From Myotis daubentonii (taxonomy: Eukaryota > Chordata > Mammalia > Chiroptera > Vespertilionidae), in contig NC_081840.1 of the NCBI RefSeq assembly GCF_963259705.1, positions 148,897,549-148,961,548 on the forward strand: a stretch of DNA of 64,000 bases. The letters run 5' to 3'. The notes under the pieces are model-generated. The model was given only the letters and a program-made list of their open reading frames with translations, was not told the DNA's origin and searched no databases. A program made the position numbers and the translations under genes. Positions 26,431 to 37,972 of the stretch are shown in pieces. The number at the start of each line of letters is the position of its first letter. The first letter of the stretch is position 1.

Positions 26431-26487
26431 CCCTTCGGGATGCTCGGGTGTGAGTGACGGTGAGTGCGCGCGCGCCCGGCGCCGACG

Positions 26488-26519
26488 CCCCGCCCCCGCC
26501 CCCGCCCCCGCCCCCGCCT
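26488..26519. promoter_or_regulatory. GC-box run (Sp/KLF-type sites)
   Basis: Four to five tandem CCCCGC hexamers (CGCCCCCGCCCCCGCC...). Each unit contains a CCCCGCCC-like Sp1/KLF core. It is placed just upstream of the TATA-like box on the COL25A1 strand. Being a tandem hexamer, it is also likely length-polymorphic. Confidence 0.55.
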
Positions 26520-26655
26520 CCTCCCGCTCAGCCTCCGTCCGCCGCCCCGCCGCCTAGACCCAGCGAGGCCGCCACATTATCCCCATATATTCACCTTCGT
26601 CCGGCCGCGCTGTCCCCCACTGCGCCCAAGGGGCGGGGGAGCTGAGCCGGAGGTC

Positions 26656-26676
26656 ATTTGCATAAGATATGCAAAT
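26656..26676. promoter_or_regulatory. Inverted pair of POU octamers
   Basis: ATTTGCAT, five bases (AAGAT), then ATGCAAAT: two perfect octamer motifs as a perfect inverted repeat with 8-bp arms. Octamers bind POU-domain factors (OCT1, BRN family). The site is embedded in GC-rich island sequence about 230 bp upstream of the TATA-like box, so chance AT richness does not explain it. Confidence 0.6.
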
Positions 26677-27378
26677 TGTGGAGCGGCCGCAGTGATTGGA
26701 GAGGAGCTTGATGACCCCTCCCTCCACGGAGTAACTTCAGCGTCCCGAGGGCCATCCCCCCGCCTAGGCTAGGGCCGGAGCGGGTCTGCTGTGGGCTCGG
26801 CGGCAACTCCGGCTTCTACTGACCCTGCCCAGCGCTCCCTCCTTATCGCAGTGAAATCTGGAGAAATGGCCTCCAGGCGGGGAGAAGTGGAGCAGAAAGC
26901 TCTGGCTCTCCATACCTTCACCGGAGAGCAGTGGCAGAGCTCCGGGGATCTCGCTCTGGGCAGCCTTTCTCCCTCCTCCCTCAGTTTCCCACATGCCCGG
27001 AGGCAGAGTGTCTGGCTGACGCCCGAGGTGCACTGCCCCACTCCCCTTCTCCTCCCGCGGCCGCTGCAGACTCCCACCTGGGGAAGTTTTCTTTCCCCTC
27101 CCCCAGTTTCCTTCTGTCTTGACCGAGCCGAGTCGCCTCCCCGCTCTGTGTTCCTAGTCTGTACTAGGGTGCTAATGCGTTTTCCTGATTCCGTGTTTTG
27201 TGGGATTGGAAAAGGCAGCGTTGAGGTGCACATTTCTCAGGATTTAGGAAAGACTGAAGAATGAGGTCAATTTTTCCTCTTACCTGACTCTCCTGCTGCT
27301 CCCTCTGGATCAAATTACAAGTTCTCTAATGGGATTTTTGGAAGTAGGTAACAAGTAGCATTCTGCATCTAATTAACT

Positions 27379-27394
27379 GGGGGGGGGGGGGGGG
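27379..27394 (+). repeat. G homopolymer
   Basis: About 16 G, just outside the COL25A1 CpG island; likely hard to sequence accurately. Confidence 0.85.
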
Positions 27395-27716
27395 AATAAA
27401 TCCCACCTCTTAGTCCAACAAGTTTCTGCTTATCTGCTCCTACCCACAAGAAATACCAAAAATTTCTCCTATCCTTAATCAAGCTCTGTACCAGTAAATG
27501 ATCAACAAAATACTGCACTAAGCTGACCTTTCACGTCCAGAAACATATATTGCTAGGTACTAGGTACGAAGCGGGGCAAATATGTTTCAATAACAGCTGT
27601 TGATGGGAGATACAGGAATAAAAAAAAGATTAGGGGATGAAACAGACACAACAGTGGAGGACAACTCAGTGAATTTTGCTATAAAATCAAAAGCAAAATT
27701 CCTTACATTTGTTTTA

Positions 27717-27902
27717 CACAGTAGTTCTCAAAGGGTGGTCCCAAGACCAGCGATATCAGCATCATTTGAGAAATTATGGAAAATTCAGTTTCTGAGGCCC
27801 CACCCCATATCTACTGACTCTAACACTACTGCTACTATGAAATCGGAAACACAGTCATCTTTGCCTTTGCAATGATTTTGATGCACAGTGATAGACCACT
27901 GG
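27717..27902 (+). mobile_element. MER5A (hAT-Charlie MITE)
   Basis: CAGTAGTTCTCAAAGGGTGG ... GAGGCCCCACCCCATATCTA ... TTTTGATGCACAGTGATAG matches MER5A. Confidence 0.75.
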
Positions 27903-28685
27903 TATAACACTTCACAAATATTTTCAAACACATTTTTCACTTGAACCTCATAACCCTGGGATGCAAGTAAGGAATTATTGGCCCCGTGTTATATATGAGA
28001 AAACAATTTTCAAGTCACATTGAATTGTGAGTGAAACATGTTTTCAAAAATAGCACCCAAGGAATGGGTACAAATTCTTTAATATGTCACCTCTTTCTGA
28101 TTTACCAATGACCTCTAACCATTCCTCAGTCTCCTTTGCAGGCTTTTCCTCTGCCTGTCCTCTAAATATTGGTGCTCCTCGGGTCTCTATCTTATGCCAT
28201 CGTCTCTTTTAACTCTGTATACTATCTTCAGTAGTGCTCTCAATTACCATCCTTACACGGATGACTCATAAATCCATAATGCAAGCCCAAATCTCTCCTG
28301 AGCCTAAGATCCACATAGCCAGTTTGCCTGTCTACCTCCTCCACTTTGATATCCCATAAGCAATTCCAACTTACTAGCCTGCATCTTACCTCCAAAGCCT
28401 GCTCTTCTGTTTCCCACCACTCTGTACCAAGCCAAAATACCCAGTAATAACCCTGGACTTCTCCCTAGCCCTCATCTACCTAAATTCTTCAATATGTCCT
28501 ATTGTCCCTAGGGTGGAATTGTGTATCTTTCAAGTTACCACCTGATGTCTGTCATTCCTCCTTCCTCATTGTTCATCTTTCCCCTCATACTCTCCATACC
28601 ACTTTCTCTAATCAAAGTATGGAAAGAAAGAGAATGAAGAACTTTAAGAGCAAGGCAAGACAACTCCCTTTTAAAATATCAGTAG

Positions 28686-28900
28686 AGCCATAGCCGGTTT
28701 GGCTCAGTGGATAGAGTGTCGGCCTGTGACTAAAGGGTCCCGGGTTCAATTCTGGTCAAGGGCACATGTCCAATTTCAAGACTCCATCCCCAGTAGGGGG
28801 TGTGCAGGAGGTAGCCAATCAAGGATTCTCTCTCATCATTGATGTTTCTATCTCGCTCTTCCTCTCTGAAATAAATAAAAATACATTTAAAAATTAAGAA
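28686..28900 (+). repeat. VES SINE
   Basis: Head GCCATAGCCGGTTTGGCTC; flanking AAATATCAGTA copies. Confidence 0.88.
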
Positions 28901-29817
28901 ATATCAGTAAAAAGGCCTTTTTCTGTGCTGATAGTGACAGTAAGTCACCCATTAAATTTGATAATGCAATGTTTTCATATTATGCTTGATGGAAATTGGC
29001 TGTGAGCAAGTACGTTAACAACTCTTGCAAGCTCTCTGTGAGAGCTTAGTGGAGAGATAGAGTTGGAATTCTGTGGATTCAGGATCTTTATCCAGAGGAT
29101 TAACTTTGATTTGTATGTTTGGTTGCACAATACCCAGAGATTTTAAAAACCAGTAGATTCTCTGCATCAAGTACAGAGAATGTGTAGAATTTTAGGACTT
29201 CTGACCATCAGAACTATAATTAATAAGTTTGTATTGTTTAAGTTACTGGGTTTTCGGTAATTTGTTACAACAGCAATGGGAAACTAATAAAATCAAAGTC
29301 ACAAGAAATCAGTTTTCATCTGCGACAGCTTCATAAGCTGCATTATAACGCCATAATGCCCTATAACTACAGCAAGTCCTGCAATAACAATCCCTGTTTT
29401 TCAAATGTTTACGCATTCCTGTTTTACTGACATGCCCATTGGGAAAGAGATATGCCTTCTCTCATGTCATGTAAAATTAGGATGCCCTCTACAGAGATAT
29501 ATTAAACCGAGTAAAATATATTCTATTTCTTTGACGTCTCCCATTGGTGCAACTCAAAAACAATAAACTAGTCAAGCTGTACAGCCACTCTCATCTCTCC
29601 TCCCAACCAATGCTAGCCCAGCTAGGATCCTGAGCCGGGACTCAGCACTACTGCTAGCACTACTGTTACCAATCTCCAGTGTCCAAAAAAAGGAAAATAA
29701 AGAAAGACTTCTGACAGAGAGATGTGGCAAGACGTTAAACTGAGAAAGAAAGAGAAAAACAAGATAAAGCAAAAAATGAAGGTAGAAGAAAAGAACTTTT
29801 TAAGTAGGTAGAAGTGT

Positions 29818-29996
29818 TGCCCTGGCCGGTGTGGCTTGGTTGGGTGTCATCCAGTGCACTGAAGGTTGCCAGTTTGATTCCTAGTCAGGGCACATACCTG
29901 GGTTTTGGGCTTGGTACCCAGCAGGGGGCATGCAGGAGGCAGCCAATTGATATTTCTTCCTCTCCCTTCCTCTCTCAAAAAATCAATTAAAAATTT
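29818..29996 (+). repeat. VES-related SINE, divergent subfamily
   Basis: Head GCCCTGGCCGGTGTGGCTTG; flanking AAGTAGGTAGAAGTGTT / AAGTAGATAGAAATGTT. Confidence 0.85.
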
Positions 29997-31024
29997 TTAA
30001 GTAGATAGAAATGTTAATTTTTTTAAGGCACAATTCACTCCTATATGTCTCTAAGAGGCTGATCGATAGAAGATATATAGCATAGAGGTGAATTAACACA
30101 TATTTAACATATTAGTGTCATATGTGTATTTAGAAAGATTCTCTGACCAAAATAAGTAACTGGAATAATCGCATTTTCCTGTTTTTAGATATTAATTACA
30201 TGACAGAAAAGTATTTCAGTTTGGTTAGAAAATAGCTTTTAGTACTATCAATTTTTGAGGCTAGTTCCCTAAAACCACAATTTTAACCAATATTCACCAG
30301 CAAAGGTGTCAAATAGAAACAAGTGTCTGAGTGGCTTTGTAGCTATCTTTGTACACCCACAACCAGCTGCCGTGTCCACTAAGTACCTTATTAAGAAAAT
30401 AATAGAATAAATTGTGTGCTGTATTGCGCATGCTAATTCATGAACTTCAGATGAAAATGTGCTCTCTCAGAAAAACATCTTTTAAGAAGACAAAGTTTCC
30501 CAAATAGAACGAAATAGGCAGTGAAATGAACTTTAAAGATGCAGTTCTCCCACAGCCAGACAAATTTCAATACATCACAAACAAATTACAAATATCTTTA
30601 GGAGCAAAAGAGAAGGATTTGGCTCTTAGTGACAGACTGAAAAATTCTCTTTCAGACAGGTCAAGGACCTGGTCCCATTTAAAGAGCCTGGTGAAGCAGG
30701 AGGCTTGCAACTCTGTGAATCCAAGAATCTGGATAATACAAGCCCTCCAACTCTCATTCCTCTCTGCAGAGTCAGTTTTATGTCTGTTTGTTGTTTTATT
30801 TTATTTGGGGGGAGAATGTGAATTTTTCTCAAATCTTAAATAACAAGATCATAACCCCACTTAGATTTCCCCCCAAACTTGCCAATTATATTGCTAATTC
30901 TAACAAGCAACAACTTTTCATTGGACTTACCAAATCAACCTTTTGCTGTAATGCTATGTAGACAGTGCGTGTTTGTAGCATTGATTCAGATCATGGTTAC
31001 AAGTACAGAATCCCAGGCCAGACT

Positions 31025-31240
31025 GCCAAGATTAATAATTCAGCTCTGCCATTTAATAGCTGTGTGACTTTGTGTAAATTAGATAACTTTTCTGCACCTC
31101 GGTTTTTTCATCTATTAAACAAAGATAATGATACTTACCCACAAAGTCTTTCATGGTAAATACATGGAATGATATGTGTAAAACATTATAATGCCTGGTA
31201 GATATTAAGTGCAATATAAATTTTTGCTCTTACTGGTGCT
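31025..31240 (+). repeat. MIR SINE
   Basis: CTGTGTGACTTTGTGTAAAT ... TAATGCCTGGTAGATATTAA. Confidence 0.75.
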
Positions 31241-31429
31241 ATTATTATCATCACTTTACAAGTATCAATCTACTGATCCATAGACACTGAAGGTCAAGAA
31301 AATGTGTGTTCTTACCTGGTGGGGCACCTGTATATCCTAATCATGATTGTAGTCCTGTCTCGATTTATAAGAAGAGAATAGTGTCAGGGAGACTTTTCAG
31401 CTATTAGGTGATTTGAGGCTTTCCCTGCC

Positions 31430-31740
31430 CCAAGCAATCATTGATGGGTTTTATGTCATTTTAGATTAGTTTTTTCTTGTTTTAGAATTTCATCTAGATA
31501 GAAGCCTATGGCATTATTTTTATGTGTCTGGCATTCTTTGCTCAAAAATAATATTTTTGAGATTTATCCATATTGTTGTATTAACACTATTTTTTATTTT
31601 TATTGCAGAGTAATAGTCCATTGTATACCAGTTTCTTTGTGTATTCACTTATTGGTGGACATTTGAATTGTTTTCAGTTTATTTGGTTTTTTGCTATATA
31701 AATGAAGCTTCTATGAATATGTACACCAAAGAAATTGAAT
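31430..31740 (-). mobile_element. Old antisense L1 fragment
   Basis: GAGATTTATCCATATTGTTG and AGAGTAATAGTCCATTGTAT are antisense L1 3' motifs. Approximate edges. Confidence 0.6.
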
Positions 31741-32740
31741 AAAGAGACTAGAAACAAACCCACACATAGGCATTCAAGTGGAGAAGAAATGACACCCAAG
31801 AGCCATGAGGAAAAGATGACCTTTCAATAGATCATGCTGGGACAATTGTGTATCCACACAGAAAAAAAGAAAATTGAAACCTTTCTTCATAGAATAAACA
31901 AAAATCAAAAAGGATGATTTAGCCCTAACCTGTTTGGCTCAGCGGATAGAGCATCGGCCTGCGGACTCAAGGGTCCCAGGTTTGATTCTGGTCAAGGGCA
32001 TGTACCTTGCTTGCGGCACATCCCCCGTGGGGGGTGTGCAGGAGGCAGCTGATCGATGTTTCTCTCTCATCGGTGTTTCTAACTCTCTATTCCTCTCCCT
32101 TCCTCTCTGTAAAAAATCAATAAAATATATTTTTTTTAAAAAAGGATGATTTATAAACCTAAATATAAAAGGTAATATTATAAAGCATTGAGAAGAGAAT
32201 ATCTTCATGGCCTTAGAGTAAGGCAGGGCTTTTAAAATAAGACATATAAAGCACTAGCCATAGAAGAAGTAATTTAGTAAGATGAATATATTAAATTAAG
32301 AACTTCCATTTATGAAAAAAAGGACAAACATCTTAAAATGAGTGAAAAGATAAGCCACAGAATGGGAAAAGATAACTGAAATCTATAGGACTGAAAAAGG
32401 CTTGTTATTTAGAATATATAAGAATGCTCTTAGATCAATGAGAAAAAATCACAACCCAATAGAAAAGTGAACAAATGCTTGAATAAGCCCTTTGACGAAA
32501 GGAAAACTAAAAGTAGCCAAAAAACATTTTTAAATGGTGTTCAACCCATAAATAAATAAAATGTGCATTGAAACCACCACATTATAGCACTACTCACCTA
32601 TAAGAGTAGAAAAATGAAAGAGAGGGACAATAACAAATGTATTAAGTGTGGAGACTGGAACTCACACACTGCTGGTTGGAATGTCAATTTGCACAAGCAC
32701 TTTGGAAAACTGTTTGGCACTATCTGGAAAACTGAACATA
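31741..32740 (+). mobile_element. Old sense L1 fragment with nested SINE
   Basis: Diverged L1 ORF2 region, e.g. CACACACTGCTGGTTGGAAT near 32,664; no open frame. Split by the SINE at 31,922. Confidence 0.6.
31922..32142 (+). repeat. VES SINE nested in L1
   Basis: Head GCCCTAACCTGTTTGGCTC; flanking AAAAAGGATGATTTA copies. Confidence 0.9.
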
Positions 32741-33516
32741 TGCAAGCCCTTTGTGGAAGGGGTTTGAAGAGAATAACAGTGGAAGTCTGAGAGCCTAGAA
32801 AGCTCTGTTCGTAGATGCCAAGTGGCCTTATAGGAGACTTCAGATGAGGCCTTGAAGGAAAGTGAGGAAAACGTCACTGGAAACTATAAGAAAACAGATT
32901 CTCACTAAATAGTGGCAGACATTGGAAAGTAGAAAAAGGTATTTAATGATCTGTGTGACTTAGCCAAGAAGATTCCATTCAAAGCCCTGACGGTGCCAAC
33001 AGGTTCTTTCTTATTGTGTAGTAACGTGTAAAAGGAGATACATGAGCTAAAGGAATGACATAAACAAAAAGAAGCCAGGAATTGTTGAGATTGAAAATTC
33101 CCATCCTCTCCAGATGACAATTGATATTAATATTAAGAAATAGCTTTGGGACAAGATCAAATCCAGAGACTCTACGAAAAAGAAAAAAAAAAAAAGCTAA
33201 GGTTATGACTATAAAATCTTTTGTTAAGATCTCTGAAGGGATACTCCACACAACTGCTTAATCAAACAATAGAGCATATAAGAAGTTCAAGGATACTGTC
33301 CCTCAGCGGTCTCAGCAGAAACACAAAGGATGGCTTATCTCAGTGGAGTGAACCCCAGGAATATTTATCAGAGTCTCAAAGGGGTTTCTGGACCCCAATT
33401 TACATGGAAGCACGAGAGGGTTCACCATAACAACAAACAATTCTGACATCAGCAGGGTGTCCAAGAATTCAACTCAACTCTAACTGTGCTTCTGAACAAT
33501 TGGTTATAGATTAAAA

Positions 33517-33830
33517 CAGCGGTTCTCAACCTGTGGGTCGCGACCCCTTTGGGGGTCGAATGACCCTTTCACAGGGGTGGCCTAAGACCATCGGAAAACA
33601 CATATATAATTACATATTGTTTTGTGATTAATCACTATGCTTTAATTATGTTCAATCTGTAACAATGAAAATACATGCTGCATATCAGATATATATTTAC
33701 ATGACGATTCATAACAGTAGCAAAATTACAGTTATGAAGTAGCAACGAAAATAATTTTATGGTTGGGGTTCACCACAACATGAGGAACTGTATTAAAGGG
33801 TCGCGGCATTAGGAAGGTGGAGAACCACTG
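33517..33830 (+). mobile_element. SPIN-like hAT MITE, copy 1 (314 bp)
   Basis: Ends CAGCGGTTCTCAACCT and AGGTGGAGAACCACTG form inverted repeats; flanked by a perfect 8-bp duplication GATTAAAA (33,509-33,516; 33,831-33,838). Sequence matches what I recall of the SPIN (Space Invader) non-autonomous family. Confidence 0.85.
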
Positions 33831-34621
33831 GATTAAAAGTTCCAATAACCCCTCCCAGTCAGGAGGCTTAAGTGATACCGGAGGATTCATTGTATCTACA
33901 TGCTTGGCAACTTGGTGCTAGTCATTGACAGTTCCTCTGCACATGGGTTACTTCTTAGGCTGGTTGAATGTCTTCATGACATGATGACTTATTATCCTCA
34001 GAGAGCAATCCAAAAGGGAGAAAAATATACCCATTCTCTTCCAAACCTCCAAGCTCTCATTGTATAACAGCATCAGCTTTAAATCAAGGATCTCATCATC
34101 TAAATCAGGTCCAGATGTGAATGAGGCCCTTCAGGAGTGGTCCCTTGATTAGGAACCTCAAGTTCTTCTCTTCAAGAATGGTTACTGTCTATATAAAGAC
34201 CTGTGAACAAAAGAGACAACTGCCCCACATCCACCAACATACAATAGTGGGACAGGCATAGGATAACTACTATGGTCATTCCTGTTTAATTAAAAGTGGG
34301 GGGAAATATCATCAGATGTCACTAGTCTATAAAGCTTCTGAAATTTAGTTAGGCAACATTTGGAAGTTCTTTGATTAGAACTAGGAATGATTTCTTCCTG
34401 GGGATGATTCTCCATGACACTTGGCTCTATTTTCTGGCCTTTGGTCTTGTGCTCTAAGTTATTTTTTTCTTTTCCATGAAAGCTATCCCGTGTGTTTGCA
34501 GCTCCACAGGTTTCTTAGCCTGCTTCCTGCCAGTATAGATATGACTCAAAGGCCTCTTCTTCTTTTGTACTGTCTCTCTTCTTTCGGTTCAAGATGATGT
34601 TTTGCCAACATAATTTTCTTT

Positions 34622-35582
34622 TTTGTTGTTGTTTTTTAATTACAGTTTACATTCCATATTATTCTGTATACATTTCAAGTCTATAATACAGTGGTGAGAT
34701 AACCATATACTTTATGAAGTGTTACACCCAATATTTCAAGTACCCACATCATCCCATATATACTTATCACAATACTAGGGGCCCGGTGCACGAAATTCGT
34801 GCACTGGGTGTGTGTTGGGGGGGGTGGGGGGGAGTGTCCCTCAGCCCAGCCTGCCCCCTCTCACATACTGGGAGCCCTCAGGCGTTGACCCCCATCACCC
34901 TCCAATCACAGGATCGGCCCCTTGCCCAGGCCTGACGCCTCTGGCCTAGGTGTCCGCCAATATTTTGGTAGGGATTGCATTGAATCTATAGATTCTGGCA
35001 AGCCCGCTGGAGCTGCTCAGGAGCTCCTCAATAAGGGCTGCGCGGGGGCCCAAGCTGGAGACTGCCAGAAACCTCTCCACCAGGAGCTTTCCCTGCAGGG
35101 CGGGGCTGCTGAAACTCAGGGTGAATGTCTTGACTGAGATTCTGTGCAATGGCCCTTCGAGACAGCCATCGCCCTTCTCACCTGGGTGGGTGGAATCCCT
35201 GCTGACTTTCCCAGCCAGATACTGTGTGGTCTCCTTTCCAGCTCTAGTGCCCTGGACTAGGGAGCCTGGGTTGGGGCCAAAGCCCCTGGACCCTGGGGAG
35301 GGCTGGGGCAGGGGGAGGAAGAACCTCCTTAGCTAAGATATCACTCTGGATTCTTTCCCACTTCAGCAGGGCCAGCCCCATTTACATCTCTGCCTTCCCA
35401 CCAGTCTCAATGGGAGATCCTCTGTAAATCCTTAGTTATAAGACCTCTGTTCAGCTAGTCTCCACTTGGTTATTCAGGTTGATTGTTCTGTACTTAAGCC
35501 GCTCTTCTGATGTGGTCCTGGGAGGAGGTGAGTGTAACTTCCACCTACTCCACCGCCATCTTGAGCCCCCTCACATCAGTCA
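34622..35582 (-). mobile_element. Composite antisense L1 with internal Helitron 3' end
   Basis: Flanked by a 17-bp near-perfect duplication (CCAACATAATTTTCTTT at 34,605-34,621; CCAATATAATTTTCTTT at 35,583-35,599). The left part is an antisense L1 3' end with T-run; the right end reads CACCGCCATCTTG, an antisense L1 5' end. A HeliBat 3' terminus (A|CTAGGGGCCCGGTGCACG) lies at 34,775, but no Helitron 5' end was found. A short antisense L1 body fragment (GGTAGGGATTGCATTGAATC) is at 34,968-34,987. L1 insertion, Helitron insertion and internal deletion are inferred. Confidence 0.6.
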
Positions 35583-35837
35583 CCAATATAATTTTCTTTA
35601 AAGTTTGCTGGTGTCTGCTATGTTGTGACTTATAAGATATTTGTCTTCGTCCACAGTTTTTACCTACAGTTCCTGGCTCAGTTTCTCAAACCCTTGGAAG
35701 ATCCTAGGTGGTTAGAGTGTCTTTTGTTATGTTAATGAAGTTACATTTGACCCCCCACCCAACAAGGTCATTAGATTAAATTAAAAACTGAGACACCAGG
35801 GTATTGGAATGATCGTCTAAATGGACGTTGAAATCAT

Positions 35838-36009
35838 TTAAAATTTTTTAATATATTTTTATTCATTTTAGAGAGAGGAAGGGAGGAGAGAGAGATAGAA
35901 ACATTGATGTGAGAGAAACATCGAGGGCATGTGCTCTGACCAAGAATCAAACCAGCGACCTCTCTGTGCCTGGGACAATGCTCAACCAACTGAACCACAT
36001 TGGCCAGGA
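35838..36009 (-). repeat. VES-related SINE
   Basis: Antisense: ATTTTTATTCATTTTAGAG tail, head complement ACCACATTGGCCAGG. Confidence 0.8.
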
Positions 36010-37057
36010 AAACATTTTGAAAGTAGTGGTGAGCCCAGAAATAAATTACTAAGAAAAGAAGATGAGTAACTCCATGTTTCTAGTTTGTGGAAGAGTGATA
36101 GCACCACTGGGCAGAAATGAGAAAATGTGGCAGAAAAACGTATTTATGGAGAAAAGGTCTATTTTAGGCTGAATTATAGTCAACTATTACTGGTTGAAGA
36201 AATCTCAAAGTGGCTTTCAGATATTTATTTTTTTGGCCAATTGTGTTTCAGTGAATGGACCCCCATTATCATTTCAAGTTTCCTGTGACTAGCTTTGAAA
36301 AGGCATTACTTAACAAAGGCTTATTTAACCAGAACTTACTGAGTGTTGCACTATTTAAATCACTAGAGTAAACCATGGAGAAGATACAAAGTTGAAAAAG
36401 GTGCAATTGTACCATCAAAAGAATTTATGATCTTGAGGGCTTCTCAGACATGTGTGTAAATAATAAAGGAGTAAAGGAGGAAGATGAAGTACAGAAAATG
36501 AACTGAATCTGGACCTAACACACTGAGATTACAAATTGGAGCAGAAATGTCATGTTTTGTGAGGACTATAAATCAAAGGTCTCACAATGGTAGGTCACAC
36601 ATTGGTTTCAGCCCACAAACATGTTTGATTTGGCCCACACAGTGTTTTAAAAATTGGAGATATCCCATTTTAAATAATCTGGATTTCCATCTTCTGAAAA
36701 CGCAGAAGATCTGGCAACTGTCTTCATTGCCAACTGGCAGCCATCAGCTGGAGCTAAGTAGAAGCTCTTTCCTCAGGGATAGCTTAATTTCTTCAACTCA
36801 CTACATTTCCCATCAGTCCTCCACTGTCATCCTTCACACCCCGCGTGCTTCCCTTTCTCAATTTAATGAAAGGGCTGAATACATGCAGCTTCCAGCCCTT
36901 CTCCTTGAAATCAGCTGGCAAATTTTAGGCCTTCAAATCACCACCTTCTGTGCGCGCGCGCTCACACACACACGGGTTAACCCTACTTCTCTTTTTCTTT
37001 CTTTTTTTTTAACATTTAATCACCTTTATTTATTTGTTTGTTTGTTTGTTTGTTTTT

Positions 37058-37285
37058 GTTAATCCTCACCCCAAGGATATTTTCCCATTGATTTTTAGAG
37101 AGAATGGAAGAGAGAGGGAAAGATGTGAGAAACACATCGATTGGTTGCCTCCTGCAGGAGCCCTGACCAGGGCCTGGGCAGGGGAGTTGCCTGCAACTGA
37201 GGTACATGCCCTTGACCAGAATCAAACCCAGAACCCTTTGGTCCATAGGCTGATGCTCTATCCACTGAACCAAACCGACTAGGGC
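37058..37285 (-). repeat. VES SINE
   Basis: Antisense tail TCACCCCAAGGATATTTTCC, head complement ACCAAACCGACTAGGGC. Confidence 0.85.
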
Positions 37286-37884
37286 CTTACTTTTCTATAT
37301 AAAAATAATTTAGTTGATAAGGCCTCACCACCACCACTTTCAGTCACTTAAATATCCTTCTGTAGGTTTTGAGTTTATGACCTCTATGTGTTTATCCTGT
37401 CCCAAGAGATGAAAACATGTATTCGAAGTCTCACCACTCCTTGTTCTCCCCAAAATAAAAATAAAAACATCAGGCTCTATTTTTCATGGACTATCAGTGA
37501 ACGAAGAGATTACAGTGTGCCTTGGGGAGTGAAAAATGGGAAACTGAGCACTGCGTGTAGGAGTGGAGAGGTGAGGGCCCCCAGCGCACAGAGAGCACCA
37601 CTCTAGTGTGTGAGGTGCTGTACCGTGTTGATATCTTTGCCAACTGACCATCAAATCTTCCTATGAGAAAACCCTCCCTCTACCTCCATTACCTTCTGAG
37701 TACTTCCTGTGGCTATGCTCTGGCTTTTATAATTGAAAAAAAGGAGGTCTAGCCAGGTGTGAGGGTGGCCTTCTCTTTGGGGTAAGAGCTGAGCTAAGGG
37801 AGACTTACAGGTACATTCCTTTTTATGCGTGGTGGCTAAATAGAGTTGACATGATAAAAACAGCACACAGTGTGAAGTCGGACT

Positions 37885-37956
37885 AACCTGGCCTTGAGTC
37901 CTAACTCTTCACTTCGTCACCATTTTCCTCTAAGTTCCAAGGTAGTTATGAAGATT
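37885..37956 (+). repeat. MIR SINE, left part (split by retrocopy)
   Basis: GTCCTAACTCTTCACTTCGTCACC... to GTAGTTATGAAGATT matches the MIR layout and resumes after the insertion at 41,668. Confidence 0.75.
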
Positions 37957-37972
37957 AAGTAAGACAATATAT
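37957..37972. repeat. Target-site duplication, left copy
   Basis: AAGTAAGACAATATAT, identical to the copy after the poly(A) tail. It is part of a MIR, in the region where MIR consensus reads like gattaaatgagataatat. Confidence 0.93.

Larger units (their letters stand above)
25490..27130. promoter_or_regulatory. COL25A1: CpG island / COL25A1 promoter and 5' UTR region
   Basis: Sharp local rise in GC and CpG content (runs such as GCGCGCGCGCCCGGCGCC near 26,467) covering the first coding exon and about 1.3 kb upstream of it in the gene's direction. It contains a TATA-like element, a GC-box run and an octamer inverted pair, annotated separately. Several long open frames on both strands here are products of high GC, not genes. 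The transcription start is inferred, not seen. Confidence 0.85.

Noticed and set aside
26464..26772. Pro/Arg-rich frame in the promoter
   Set aside because: Translation of the tandem CCCCGC run and island sequence.
36547..37062. 171-codon plus-strand frame
   Set aside because: No recognisable domain; part resembles an old DNA-transposon remnant (GGCCCACACAGTGTTTTAAA), and it runs into simple repeat and a SINE.
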